Below are positions 7,994-15,533 of a DNA stretch of 29,291 bases, piece after piece. The notes under the pieces are model-generated. The model searched no databases. It was not told the DNA's origin and saw only the letters and a program-made list of their open reading frames with translations. This DNA is from JACNKJ01 sp964440095. Its GTDB lineage: Bacteria; Krumholzibacteriota; Krumholzibacteriia; JACNKJ01. The position numbers and the translations under genes were made by a program. Every line of letters starts with the position of its first letter. Position 1 is the first letter of the stretch. The stretch covers positions 1 through 29,291 of the forward strand of contig CAYTPZ010000025.1 of assembly GCA_964440095.1 (NCBI GenBank), read 5' to 3'.

Positions 7994-8526
7994 CGGCTGC
8001 CCGCCGGCGACTCTGCGCTCACCTTTACGCCGCGGCGACGGTCGGGTCCGACGTTGGGACATACTTCCCGCATCATGCAACTTCTGCATCCCAGGCTTTT
8101 GCGCATGAGTTGGCGCATGAGCATGAGGGCAATGAGAATGGCCGCCAGCAGCAAATCGTTGAGTTTGACCGGTTGCCAATAGATTTGCGCGATGATGAGT
8201 GTGACGAAGGGATAGATCCAAACCACGTAAACGCCCTTCATGGCGCGCTTCATACCCTTTGGGAATGCCGCCTCATCGCCGCGGCCCAAAACGATCGCCG
8301 CCCATTTTCCCTTGAATGAAATGCAAAGCCGACCGCGGTAGTAGCAGTTCTTGCAGGCGTGGTGGGGGTAGTCCCAAAGGTGGACGGCAAAGAAGAGCAC
8401 CGCGAAGCCCAAGGCGGCCCATCGGTTGAGCCCGAGCAACAAGGTTAGCCCGGCCAGTAGATAAACCACTGCAAGGATGCCCGTCAGGGCACCCACGGCT
8501 CGCGGATATTCCCGATAACATTCCAT
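7990..8526 (-). CDS. Cysteine-rich four-helix membrane protein, function unknown
   Basis: A 178-residue integral membrane protein that I cannot name. It has hydrophobic segments at about residues 12-32, 36-52, 98-115 and 122-138. Two Cys clusters lie beside them: HHACKNCYYRGRLC (about 55-68) after the second helix, and GCRSCMMREVCP (about 146-157) after the last. With two helix pairs, both clusters should face the same side of the membrane, which would allow them to bind a metal or Fe-S cofactor together; this is inference. The tail after residue 160 is basic and polar. No clear ribosome site precedes the ATG at 8526. The TAG stop lies in the palindrome CTAG shared with the convergent gene. 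Confidence 0.72.
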   Translation of the reverse strand: MECYREYPRAVGALTGILAVVYLLAGLTLLLGLNRWAALGFAVLFFAVHLWDYPHHACKNCYYRGRLCISFKGKWAAIVLGRGDEAAFPKGMKRAMKGVYVVWIYPFVTLIIAQIYWQPVKLNDLLLAAILIALMLMRQLMRKSLGCRSCMMREVCPNVGPDRRRGVKVSAESPAGSR

Positions 8527-8538
8527 GATGTGGAATTC

Positions 8539-8562
8539 TGATTCACTCGGAGAGGCGAATCA
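8539..8562. promoter_or_regulatory. Inverted repeat in a divergent promoter region
   Basis: TGATTC at 8539-8544 and GAATCA at 8557-8562 form a perfect six-base inverted repeat with a 12-base spacer. It sits in the 65-base gap between the divergent Cys-rich membrane protein and M15 peptidase genes, so it could be an operator. Short enough to be chance. Confidence 0.25.
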
Positions 8563-8591
8563 AGCATTCTTCCCGAAAGGTAGGAGGATCC

Positions 8592-9266
8592 GTGTCCCGC
8601 AATTCGATCATATCACCTGAAAGCACCAGGGTGAGGGGGGTTTTGAAGAAACCCGCCCTTGACCTGACCCTGGCCTTGTTGCTGATCGCCACTGCCGCGC
8701 TGGCCACGGCCTGGCCTGACAGTGTGCGTGTGGGTGAGAAAACCTATGCCGTTCCCTTGCAGTGGCGCGGCCTGCGCCAAGGTCCGGCCGATGCGCCTCA
8801 ACCTGACGATCTCATTGCCCTGCCCGACAGCCTTTGCCAAGAAGGGCGAGTGCTATATCTGCGCCGGCCTGCGGCGGAGGCCTTGGTGGCTCTGGCCGAG
8901 GCCGCCCATCGCGATGGTATTCGCATTCTGGCCAACTCGGCCTATCGCAGTGTGGAAACCCAGCGTGGACTCATTCAGAAACGCCTTGACGCAGGCCGTG
9001 TGTTCAAAGAAATCACCTGGGGCGTGGCGCCACCGGGATACTCCGAGCACATGCTCGGTACCACGGTGGATCTGACTCTGGGCGGTGCCTACGCCAAGAA
9101 TCCCGCATATCAATGGATGTCTCGCCACGCCTGGGAGTTTGGTTTTGTGGAGACCTATCCGCTGGATCCTTCGCGGCGTTTTCCCCGGGAGCCCTGGCAC
9201 TGGATCTGGCGAGAGTCTCCGCCGTCACCCGAGACTCGCGGGGAGGAGAAGGTTCATGGACCATGA
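8592..9266 (+). CDS. M15-family D-alanyl-D-alanine carboxypeptidase (VanY/DdcY-like)
   Basis: Zinc peptidase that trims the terminal D-Ala of peptidoglycan stem peptides in the periplasm. The 224-residue protein has an N-terminal signal or anchor helix (about residues 23-40, LTLALLLIATAALATA). The M15 zinc site is complete: SEHMLGTTVD supplies the first His and Asp (SxHxxGxxxD), and EPWHW supplies the catalytic Glu and last His ligand. The substrate motif AYRSVETQ (YRSxxxQ) comes before. The start is GTG at 8592 with AGGAGG four bases upstream. The 3' end overlaps the sirtuin gene by 11 bases, so the two are probably cotranscribed. Activity on D-Ala-D-Ala follows from the family; D-Ala-D-Lac or a peptide substrate is not excluded. 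Confidence 0.9.
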   Translation: MSRNSIISPESTRVRGVLKKPALDLTLALLLIATAALATAWPDSVRVGEKTYAVPLQWRGLRQGPADAPQPDDLIALPDSLCQEGRVLYLRRPAAEALVALAEAAHRDGIRILANSAYRSVETQRGLIQKRLDAGRVFKEITWGVAPPGYSEHMLGTTVDLTLGGAYAKNPAYQWMSRHAWEFGFVETYPLDPSRRFPREPWHWIWRESPPSPETRGEEKVHGP

Positions 9267-9960
9267 CATCCCACACTTGAGCGAGTTCGAGCGAGTGGTG
9301 TTTTTCACGGGCGCCGGCTTGAGCGCGGAAAGCGGCATTCCAACCTATCGCGGTGATGGGGGAGTTTGGGGTAAGTACGACTACCGCGAGTATGCCTGCC
9401 AGCGCGCCTTCGATCGCGATCCCGCCAAGGTTTGGATTTGGCATGATGAACGCCGCGCGGCCATTGCAGGGAGCCTTCCGAACATCGCCCATGAATTGAT
9501 TGCAAATATTCAGGGGCAAGGCCCTGGAATCCAGGTGATCACTCAGAACATCGACGGACTGCATCAACGCGCGGGAGCCGTGGATGTGATCGAGTTGCAC
9601 GGCAGTCTCTGGCGCGTCCGCTGCGAGGCCTGTGGATCCCGGCGCGAGAACTTCGACCTGCCCCTTGAGCCCAAGCATTGCGATTGTGGCAATTGGTGGC
9701 GACCCGATCTGGTCTGGTTCGAGGACATGCTCGACATGCCCGTGATCGAGGCCGCCGTGTCGGCCATTGAGGACTGTGATTGTCTGGTGAGCATCGGCAC
9801 GTCGGGGGTGGTTTATCCTGCGGCGGAAATGCCGATTATCGCCATGCGTGGGGGAGCACTGACCATCGAGATCAATCCCGAGGAGACGCCGCTCTCCTCA
9901 CTCTATGCGCACAGCTTGCGCGGCACCGCCACCGAGTTGATGACTCTTCTAGCCGGCTAG
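9256..9960 (+). CDS. NAD-dependent protein deacylase (sirtuin, CobB-like)
   Basis: Cytosolic sirtuin of 234 residues that removes acyl groups from lysine using NAD+. Family motifs are all present: FFTGAGLSAESGIPTYRG (NAD site), TQNIDGLHQRAG, the catalytic His in ELHGSLW, two zinc Cys pairs (RCEACG and HCDCGNWWRP), and IGTSGVVYPAA with ITIEINPE-like closing strands. The short-chain deacylase motif YxxR of CobB/SIRT5 aligns here with HDER: the Arg is kept but the Tyr is His, so the acyl preference may differ. The start ATG at 9256 has GGGGAGGAGAAGG upstream and gives a normal N-terminus. It overlaps the M15 peptidase gene by 11 bases, and its TAG stop shares a CTAG with the convergent TPR gene. 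Confidence 0.93.
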   Translation: MDHDIPHLSEFERVVFFTGAGLSAESGIPTYRGDGGVWGKYDYREYACQRAFDRDPAKVWIWHDERRAAIAGSLPNIAHELIANIQGQGPGIQVITQNIDGLHQRAGAVDVIELHGSLWRVRCEACGSRRENFDLPLEPKHCDCGNWWRPDLVWFEDMLDMPVIEAAVSAIEDCDCLVSIGTSGVVYPAAEMPIIAMRGGALTIEINPEETPLSSLYAHSLRGTATELMTLLAG

Positions 9961-10706
9961 GGCCGCGATTCCTGCTTTTTCAACTTCCTTGAAATGTCCG
10001 CCAACAGTTCACGCGCCATGGCCTGATTGTGGCTGTCCAGGTGATCGGAATGGGCCTGCGACATAGCCAATTCGCAATAGCGTGCGCACTCCTTGTATTC
10101 TTTACGCTTCTCGGCAACAAGCGCCAGATGGTAGAGGGTGTTGGTGTTGTCGGGCTCAATACTGAGCGCGGCCTTCAAGTCGGCCTTCGCATCATCAAGA
10201 CCCCCCTCGGGTAGACCGCCGTAGAGCACCTTGGCGAAGAACCGTAGAGCCTTGTTCAGAGTGGCCAGTTCAAAGAAATAGATGCCACGCGTCAGGTAGG
10301 CCTCGGCATGTTGATCGTCCAGTGCCAGGGCGCGATCCACATTTGTGCGAATTTCCTTGGCCAAGGAGACCTTGTCCTTGCCGCCCAGAAACTGCGCCTG
10401 CCGTCCCAGAGCCACAGCCAGATAGTAGTAGCCCTCCGCACTCTGGGGATGATTCCGGCTGAAGCGTTTCGAGCTTTCCACCGCTTGCTCGAAGTAGGGC
10501 AGCGCCGCATTACCCGAGGCATCCTCGCCGGTGTCGATGAGTGCGCGCAGGACGGCAATCTGAAGATCCACGTTTTCGGGATCCTGCGCCAGCCTGTCCC
10601 GGTAGCACTCCAGTGCGGCTTCGTTGTTGAAAGCTGCCATCAGGGAGTCGCAATCGACGGCACCGGCCATCATGGGAATACAGATCAATAGCAGGAAAAT
10701 ACGCAT
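9957..10706 (-). CDS. Secreted TPR-repeat protein
   Basis: A 249-residue exported protein made mostly of tetratricopeptide repeats. The signal peptide (RIFLLLICIPMMAGA, cleavage before VDCDSL) is followed by TPR-like helices, for example AALECYRDRLAQDPENVDLQ, ALPYFEQAVE, SAEGYYYLAVALGR, AEAYLTRGIYFFELA and TNTLYHLALVAEKRKEY. TPRs mediate protein contacts, so it is probably a periplasmic scaffold; a specific partner is not evident. The start ATG at 10706 has a perfect AGGAGGTGA just upstream, which decides it against an upstream in-frame codon. The region from ELATLNKALRFF to GLDDAKADLKAAL is typical of outer-membrane assembly-type TPR proteins, but no function is claimed. Convergent with the sirtuin, with four-base stop overlap. 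Confidence 0.85.
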   Translation of the reverse strand: MRIFLLLICIPMMAGAVDCDSLMAAFNNEAALECYRDRLAQDPENVDLQIAVLRALIDTGEDASGNAALPYFEQAVESSKRFSRNHPQSAEGYYYLAVALGRQAQFLGGKDKVSLAKEIRTNVDRALALDDQHAEAYLTRGIYFFELATLNKALRFFAKVLYGGLPEGGLDDAKADLKAALSIEPDNTNTLYHLALVAEKRKEYKECARYCELAMSQAHSDHLDSHNQAMARELLADISRKLKKQESRP

Positions 10707-10744
10707 GGTCACCTCCTCGGGCAGTCTAACTCTGCGATCTTCGC

Positions 10745-10779
10745 CTGACAAGCTGCCTGCTTCTAGCTAATGTTAGGGC
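10745..10779 (+). promoter_or_regulatory. Possible promoter for a leaderless mRNA
   Basis: CTGACA at 10745-10750 (five of six to the -35 consensus), 17 bases, then TAATGT at 10768-10773 (weak -10). Transcription would begin about seven bases later, at the ATG at 10780, which has no convincing Shine-Dalgarno sequence. Weak evidence. Confidence 0.25.
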
Positions 10780-11505
10780 ATGAGTCTGGATATTCGAGAA
10801 GGCGTATTTGAACTGGACGGGCAGGATATTCCCTTTCGTCTGGAGAGGCGAAAAGGCCGTCGGAAGGTGGGCATTTTCGTAGATCCGCGGCAGGGTCTGA
10901 TTCTGCGCACACCTCCACGCTTTCCCCTGCGCGAAATTGAGGAAACCCTGCGGAGTGAAGAAGATTGGATTCGCGACAAACTCCTCTGGCGCAAGAATTG
11001 GCTGGCCGAACATCCCGAGCGACGCTTCGTCAACGGCGAGACACTTCTTTTGCTCGGCGAAGAGTGGACACTGGAAATCCATCGCGACCCGCTGAGAAAG
11101 CGCGCACAGATTCAGGCGAAGGACGGTGTTATTCGCGTGGATCTATCCCGAAGCGCCGATGCCCGATCGGTACTCGAAGCGTGGATGCGCCGTCTTGCAC
11201 GCCGCATTGTCTTGGCCCGCGTGAATCATTGGAGTACCCGAATCGGCAAGCGCGCACGCCGCGTGACCTTGCGCGATACCCAAAGCCGCTGGGGCAGTTG
11301 CAGTAGCACGGGCAATCTATCCTTCAATTGGAAACTGATCATGGCACCACCCGAGGCACTGGATTATGTGGTTGTCCACGAACTCTGCCACTTCGTGCAC
11401 TTGGATCATTCGCCCGCCTACTGGGCGCTGGTGGAGCAGTATCTTCCCGACTACGCCACGCAGCGTCGCTGGCTCAATGATGAAGGTGCTCAGCTCTATT
11501 TCTAA
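10780..11505 (+). CDS. YgjP/WLM-type zinc metallopeptidase-like protein (M48-related, DUF45)
   Basis: A 241-residue cytosolic protein of the YgjP (DUF45) family, which carries a gluzincin-like metal site. The zinc motif HELCHFVHLDHSPAYW (about residue 200) supplies HExxH and a third His, and is preceded by the family hallmark SRWGSCSSTGNLSFNWKL. The N-terminal half (IPFRLERRKGRRKVGIFVD) is the typical beta-rich YgjP start. E. coli YgjP has been reported to act on nucleotides, so true protease activity should not be assumed. The length is normal for the family. There is no good ribosome site, only GGG close to the ATG. It is divergent from the TPR gene and its TAA stop overlaps the TAG stop of the next convergent gene by four bases. 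Confidence 0.88.
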   Translation: MSLDIREGVFELDGQDIPFRLERRKGRRKVGIFVDPRQGLILRTPPRFPLREIEETLRSEEDWIRDKLLWRKNWLAEHPERRFVNGETLLLLGEEWTLEIHRDPLRKRAQIQAKDGVIRVDLSRSADARSVLEAWMRRLARRIVLARVNHWSTRIGKRARRVTLRDTQSRWGSCSSTGNLSFNWKLIMAPPEALDYVVVHELCHFVHLDHSPAYWALVEQYLPDYATQRRWLNDEGAQLYF

Positions 11506-12530
11506 CTGCTTTCCTTTCGCCACTTTTTGAAGCGCTCATACCAGTCGGCAAATCCTGGTTCACAACTGAGGGGAACCTGATTGGCCGTTTGTACCGAACT
11601 GGGAAAGCAAAGGGCCAGACTCCAGTGGCGCGAAAAGGAATTCTTGCGAAGGAAAACAAAACGCATGACGGTTTTGCCCACGAGAGGGCAGGCCGGAGCG
11701 TCGCCGAGCAATCCATCTTCCTGGCGTCTAATTTCCTCCCATGCCGCTTCCATACTGAGCATTTCCATCATCGCCATTTTCATGGCCTTTTTGACGAATC
11801 GTTTCTTGAGCCAGCCAAGGCTTTTCAATCGCCCATCCGCTCGAAACAGAGAATCCACCTGAGCCTCCACGCCTTTTTTGTCGCGCAGCTTAGGTAGCAT
11901 GTTCATGCCGTCTTGCCGCCCAGGTGCGAAATCCTGCCATGGAATGCCGTCTTGCCGAGCTTCGGCCTCTCGCCAGGGCGCGAAGAGCGGGTCCTGCCAA
12001 TCGATAGGTGTGAGTAGTGAGAGAATGAGAATCTCGTTCAGCTGAGGATGGTCCGCATGCTTTTCCATGTTTTCAACTCGACCCAAAAGGCTGAACTTAT
12101 CCAGAAAGACAAGCTTACTGACCCCATCGCCGCTTCGAACGAGCGATGCCCTGCGGGGATGAAAATCCAGAAGGTCATGCAAGCGCGAGCGAAGTTTCAC
12201 CCACACCGATTGTTGAAATTCTCGATAAGTGCCGGAATCGGCCAGGGCGCTGCGAAAGCAATCGGAATAGCGCAGACTGTCGCGGCGCATGACGGTCCAG
12301 AATTTCGCGCCGGGACCTGTATCCAGAAGCGGCCACAGTGAATCACTGGGCATCTCGGACCATGCGTTATCAAATTGGGAAATCAAACCCGACAGGCGAT
12401 GGATTTCCTCGTCGCCCAGATTCACGCTCGCTGGATTCAAGTCGTAGCTGAGGCATTCGGCACAAATAGCCGGTGTCGATTCGAGCAAAGCCAAGCCAAG
12501 CAGTAATCCAAAGATGAGTTTTGTTTTCAT
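11502..12530 (-). CDS. Exported protein of unknown function
   Basis: Not recognised. The 342-residue protein starts with a signal peptide (KTKLIFGLLLGLALLES, cleavage probably near ICAECLS). The mature part is mixed alpha/beta with few clear motifs. It contains seven Cys, including ECLSYD near the mature start, YSDCFRSAL, the late pairs around APACPLVG and LALCFP, and LSCEPGF near the end, consistent with disulphides in an oxidising compartment. A highly basic and Met-rich patch (KKRFVKKAMKMAMMEMLSM) lies around residue 245. GGGAG lies about six bases before the ATG. It sits directly downstream of another small secreted protein on the same strand, but a strong terminator separates the two. 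Confidence 0.65.
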   Translation of the reverse strand: MKTKLIFGLLLGLALLESTPAICAECLSYDLNPASVNLGDEEIHRLSGLISQFDNAWSEMPSDSLWPLLDTGPGAKFWTVMRRDSLRYSDCFRSALADSGTYREFQQSVWVKLRSRLHDLLDFHPRRASLVRSGDGVSKLVFLDKFSLLGRVENMEKHADHPQLNEILILSLLTPIDWQDPLFAPWREAEARQDGIPWQDFAPGRQDGMNMLPKLRDKKGVEAQVDSLFRADGRLKSLGWLKKRFVKKAMKMAMMEMLSMEAAWEEIRRQEDGLLGDAPACPLVGKTVMRFVFLRKNSFSRHWSLALCFPSSVQTANQVPLSCEPGFADWYERFKKWRKESS

Positions 12531-12560
12531 ATTTAACTCCCGGTATCTTGCCTAATCATG

Positions 12561-12588
12561 AAAAGGAGGCCCCCCTTGGAGGGCCTCC
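12561..12588 (-). terminator. Rho-independent terminator
   Basis: On the minus strand GGAGGCCC (12588-12581) pairs perfectly with GGGCCTCC (12572-12565) around an eight-base loop, followed by TTTT (12564-12561). It lies about 20 bases past the stop of the small secreted protein at 12609-13082 and ends that transcript before the next minus-strand gene. Confidence 0.85.
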
Positions 12589-12608
12589 CCGCACTGCATG
12601 CTGAAGAA

Positions 12609-13082
12609 TTACACACAAGGTCCGAAGCTCCAGTTACCGATCCAGGGGAATCCAAATCCGAGACAGCCATTGTCGGTTATCACCAGGATATTGAACCCCG
12701 ATGGATCCATCGAAAACTGCACATGCTCGCGCACCCATCCGAATACTTTCTTGAACCAATCGCCGACCCCTCGGTCACCACCGGCCATCAATTCCTGAAG
12801 CTCGGGGTCGCGCCAGATCTCCAATTCCGGTCGCTGTCGCTGAGCCTCCTGTAGCATTTCGAAAACGAATAGCACCTGGTGTTCGGTGTATTCGAGTGTG
12901 GGACTTACGGGCCAAAGGGTTCCGTAGTTGCCGCCCCCGCTGCGCTCGTATTGGACATCGTCGCCTTCGCCGCCATAAAGAGTCTTCACGCGGCCCCAGT
13001 CCATTTCGCTGGTCTGTCCGGCCAGGGCCGGCGCGCCGAGCATCAAGAGAATCGTTCCAATAATGAAGAGAGTTTTTGTCAT
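12609..13082 (-). CDS. Small secreted protein of unknown function
   Basis: A 157-residue exported protein that I do not recognise. The signal peptide is clear (TKTLFIIGTILLMLGAPALA, cleavage before GQTSEMDW). The mature part is acidic and Trp- and Gly-rich, and its only two Cys lie near the C-terminus (DNGCLGFGFP and the final SFGPCV), which could close a loop by disulphide. GGAGG lies six bases before the ATG. It stands alone with its own terminator downstream. The upstream gap (13083-13227) contains a small hairpin TCCCA/TGGGA but no promoter that I can defend. Confidence 0.7.
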   Translation of the reverse strand: MTKTLFIIGTILLMLGAPALAGQTSEMDWGRVKTLYGGEGDDVQYERSGGGNYGTLWPVSPTLEYTEHQVLFVFEMLQEAQRQRPELEIWRDPELQELMAGGDRGVGDWFKKVFGWVREHVQFSMDPSGFNILVITDNGCLGFGFPWIGNWSFGPCV

Positions 13083-13227
13083 GTTTCGCCTCCGTTTGTG
13101 TTCGGGAGGAGGCGATGACGAATCAGCAGAGTGTGTGCCGGATGATGAATCCCAGACTTTGGGACTTCACCTGCAAGCGACTGTCAAGGCTGTGGACAGA
13201 CGCAGGCGTACTTGCTAACGGGGAATG

Positions 13228-14307
13228 TCAGTCCAGAAAATAGGCGCGACCGGCGGACATGATTTCGCGAAAGCGTTCGCGGTCGCCGTCGGCAATGGCG
13301 TCGAGAATTTCATCCAGCCCTTCGCGCAGTCGTGCCGCCAACTCCGGGCTGGCCGCATTGTGATGCTGAATGTCGAAATAGAGATCCGGGTTTTCCCGCA
13401 TGACGTCCAGGGCCGTGGCGTTTTGCTTGCCGAATGTCGTGGATGCCACGCGCCCCAGTTGCCCGAAATCCAGGCCGCTTCCAGCCAAGACCTGGGCATA
13501 GAGAATACTAATTAGGTGGGCGAGACCAAGTACGTATCCCATCTGACGATCGTGTTCTTCCAGGGACAGCTCCACCAGATTCGCGCCAACATCCTCGAAG
13601 AGCGCGCGTGCTTCGCTGGCCGCGCCATCGGCTCCGCACTCGCAGAAAATCAAGTTGCGGCCGATGAGGTGCTCGGCATCGGGTCCGAACATGGGATGCA
13701 CGGAAGCCACGCGCAGACCACCTGCGGCGGCATGACGCAGTGCGCCCACTAGCGGCGTTTTCAAGGAGGCGATGTCGAAAACCAGACCCGTGACCTTGGC
13801 GGGATCCAGGGCTTCCAGCGCCGGTGCGATGGCGGGCATGGGAAGGGCCAGCACCACAATGTCGGCGCCATGGGCGGCGGATAGATCCTCCACGATTTCA
13901 AAATCGCTGGCACCGGATGCTTCGTCGTAGATTTGTACCTGATGTCCGGTGGCGTGCAGGTAGGCGGCCATCCATGCGCCCATCTTGCCCAAGCCGCCCA
14001 AGATCAGCGCACGCCCCGAACCCTTCTTGGTGGATAGGTCGCGAAAGCCCGTCTGCAGACGCACGGCGTGTTCGATGAGCAGCACGGCTAACTCGCGGCC
14101 CAGTTCGGGCTCTACGCCGCGTTCCTCGCAAGCGCTGACAAGACGATCCTTCACGCGAGCTTCCACGGGAAAATCGCGGATGGGCACTTCCATCTCGCTT
14201 TTGATCTCACCCACCTGCCTGGCGGCTTCCAGGCGCTGACCGATGAGGTCGAGGATTTCGCCGTCCAGCCGGGCGATGGTTTTGCGGAGTTCGTCGAGCT
14301 TGGCCAT
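13228..14307 (-). CDS. tyrA: Bifunctional chorismate mutase / prephenate dehydrogenase (T-protein)
   Basis: Converts chorismate to prephenate and then, with NAD+, to 4-hydroxyphenylpyruvate for tyrosine synthesis in the cytosol. Residues about 1-90 form an AroQ-type mutase (LRKTIARLDGEILDLIGQR, VGEIKSE, RLQTGF). Residues about 98-359 form the dehydrogenase, with ALILGGLGKMGAW (NAD site), HPMFGPD (His of the catalytic loop) and GLAHLISILY. The 359-residue length is normal for the fusion. In the mutase the usual RDxxRE motif reads RDFPVE: the Arg equivalent to E. coli PheA Arg51 is Val while the following Glu is kept, so mutase activity may be altered. AAGGA precedes the ATG. It lies eight bases downstream of the lipid kinase gene, so the two are probably one operon. 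Confidence 0.93.
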   Translation of the reverse strand: MAKLDELRKTIARLDGEILDLIGQRLEAARQVGEIKSEMEVPIRDFPVEARVKDRLVSACEERGVEPELGRELAVLLIEHAVRLQTGFRDLSTKKGSGRALILGGLGKMGAWMAAYLHATGHQVQIYDEASGASDFEIVEDLSAAHGADIVVLALPMPAIAPALEALDPAKVTGLVFDIASLKTPLVGALRHAAAGGLRVASVHPMFGPDAEHLIGRNLIFCECGADGAASEARALFEDVGANLVELSLEEHDRQMGYVLGLAHLISILYAQVLAGSGLDFGQLGRVASTTFGKQNATALDVMRENPDLYFDIQHHNAASPELAARLREGLDEILDAIADGDRERFREIMSAGRAYFLD

Positions 14308-14315
14308 GGCTTCCT

Positions 14316-15263
14316 TTACAGTAGGACAGGTAGTCTTGCAGGCAGAATCTCTGCGCGGGCCCAGGTGATGCGTTCGCCCAGCAGTTCGCCGTCGGCGTGG
14401 CCGTGAAATCCTTCGGCGCCCTCCACCTCGATGCCGGTTTCCCGATGCATCTGCACGCCGGGCAGTGAAACGTGACAGCCCTTCATGGCGGCGGGAATGA
14501 AGCGCGGAATCCTCCGGGCCTGCTTGGCTTCGACGATGCAGATATCAAGTTTCCCGTCGAATGGATCGGCATCGGGTGTCAGCCGAAACCCGCCGCCGCA
14601 GGTGTTGCCGTTGCCGATGCTCACGAGCAAACGTTTTTCCCGGCCCAGGTCGGCCCCACCGGCGAGCTTCACATTCATCATGGGATTGGCCAATCGCCGG
14701 AGCACCTTGGCCAAGGCCAGCCCGTATAGCGCCGTGCCGCGTAGGGGAATGGTGATGCGCGCCGCCTCCACGCCAACCTGTCCCTCAAAGCCCAGGCCCA
14801 CGTTGTTCACGAAAAATCGTTCGCGTTCCACGTTGTCCTCGGCGATGCGATAACGCAAGCGGCCCACGTCCATGTCGCGGGTCTTTCCGCGCGCGATGGC
14901 ATCCACCGCATGTCCGAGATCGGTGGGATATTGCAGCGCCTTGATCAGGTCGTTGCCCGTTCCCGCCGGCAGTATTCCCAGGGACGCGAAGGGTTTAAGG
15001 TGAGGATCGGGCCCGGCGTCCATGCGCGCCTGTACGAGTCCGCCCGCAGTTTCCTGGATGCTGCCATCGCCGCCGAGAATGGCGATCACCTGGAAGCGCT
15101 CGGCTTCTACGCGGGCGATTTCCCTCGCGTGGCCGGGCCGCTCGGTGACGCAGGCCTCGAAGTCGATGCCGGCTTCGGTCAAACGGCGGCGGGCCTCCTG
15201 GTCGAGCTTGGCGCCCAGGCCGCGCCCGGCGGCGGGATTCACGATGAGTAGGTGGCTGGCCAT
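14316..15263 (-). CDS. Diacylglycerol-kinase-family lipid kinase (YegS/BmrU-like)
   Basis: ATP-dependent kinase of the DAGK catalytic family that phosphorylates a lipid or long-chain base at the membrane. The 315-residue length is typical. It starts with the family signature LLIVNPAAGRG, then LGGDGSIQE (nucleotide loop GGDG at about residue 65) and LGILPAGTGNDLIKAL. The metal and substrate region NNVGLGFEG and SIGNGNTCGGGFRLTPDADPFDG segments follow, with LDICIVEAK. The physiological lipid cannot be read from the sequence. No strong ribosome site precedes the ATG at 15263. The gene is directly upstream of tyrA with an eight-base gap; this pairing has no obvious metabolic logic. Confidence 0.92.
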   Translation of the reverse strand: MASHLLIVNPAAGRGLGAKLDQEARRRLTEAGIDFEACVTERPGHAREIARVEAERFQVIAILGGDGSIQETAGGLVQARMDAGPDPHLKPFASLGILPAGTGNDLIKALQYPTDLGHAVDAIARGKTRDMDVGRLRYRIAEDNVERERFFVNNVGLGFEGQVGVEAARITIPLRGTALYGLALAKVLRRLANPMMNVKLAGGADLGREKRLLVSIGNGNTCGGGFRLTPDADPFDGKLDICIVEAKQARRIPRFIPAAMKGCHVSLPGVQMHRETGIEVEGAEGFHGHADGELLGERITWARAEILPARLPVLL

Positions 15264-15352
15264 GGGATCAGTCTATCGGGCAAAAGGCGGAAGGGCATCA
15301 AAAATCTGGAACTCATGGCCGCCGCAGTGGTTAGTGGATCTGTGTCCAATCT

Positions 15353-15435
15353 GATGTGGTGATTTGAGACCGACCGGCTTGCCACCACCACCAAACGCTA
15401 AAAGGTCGGACGAATACCTTACCCCCGCCCACATC
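15353..15435 (+). ncRNA. Candidate structured RNA (nested stems)
   Basis: In a 270-base gap without a supported gene, GATGTGG (15353-15359) can pair with CCACATC (15429-15435), and inside it CCGACC (15370-15375) pairs with GGTCGG (15404-15409). A perfect intrinsic terminator follows 20 bases later on the same strand. No known riboswitch or RNA family is recognised. It could be a small RNA or a leader controlling the gene at 15534. Pairing was found by eye. Confidence 0.4.
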
Positions 15436-15455
15436 GTCAGAAACCTCCTTGAGCG

Positions 15456-15482
15456 CCCGGCTGCTTCGGCAGCCGGGTTTTT
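15456..15482 (+). terminator. Rho-independent terminator with UUCG tetraloop
   Basis: CCCGGCTGC (15456-15464), loop TTCG, GCAGCCGGG (15469-15477), then TTTTT. The stem is nine perfect base pairs closed by the extra-stable C(UUCG)G tetraloop. No plus-strand protein gene lies upstream, so it must end either an unannotated RNA or a leader of the gene at 15534. Confidence 0.88.
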
Positions 15483-15533
15483 CATTGGCTCAGAGGCTTC
15501 AGACCGCTAACTTCAAGGTCTCGAAGGAGATCC

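Noticed and set aside
13170..13200. Sigma-54-like promoter (TTGACAG...TTGCA, minus strand) upstream of the small secreted protein
   Set aside because: The GG of the -24 box is GA and the spacing to GC is one base short; the -35-like TTGACA also has no matching -10.
15264..15400. tRNA or tmRNA ending in CCACCACCACCA
   Set aside because: No T-loop (GGTTCRA) or matching acceptor stem could be found.
15273..15485. 70-codon minus-strand ORF in the gap before the TPR gene
   Set aside because: No ribosome site or family match; the region is better explained as a plus-strand structured RNA with a terminator.
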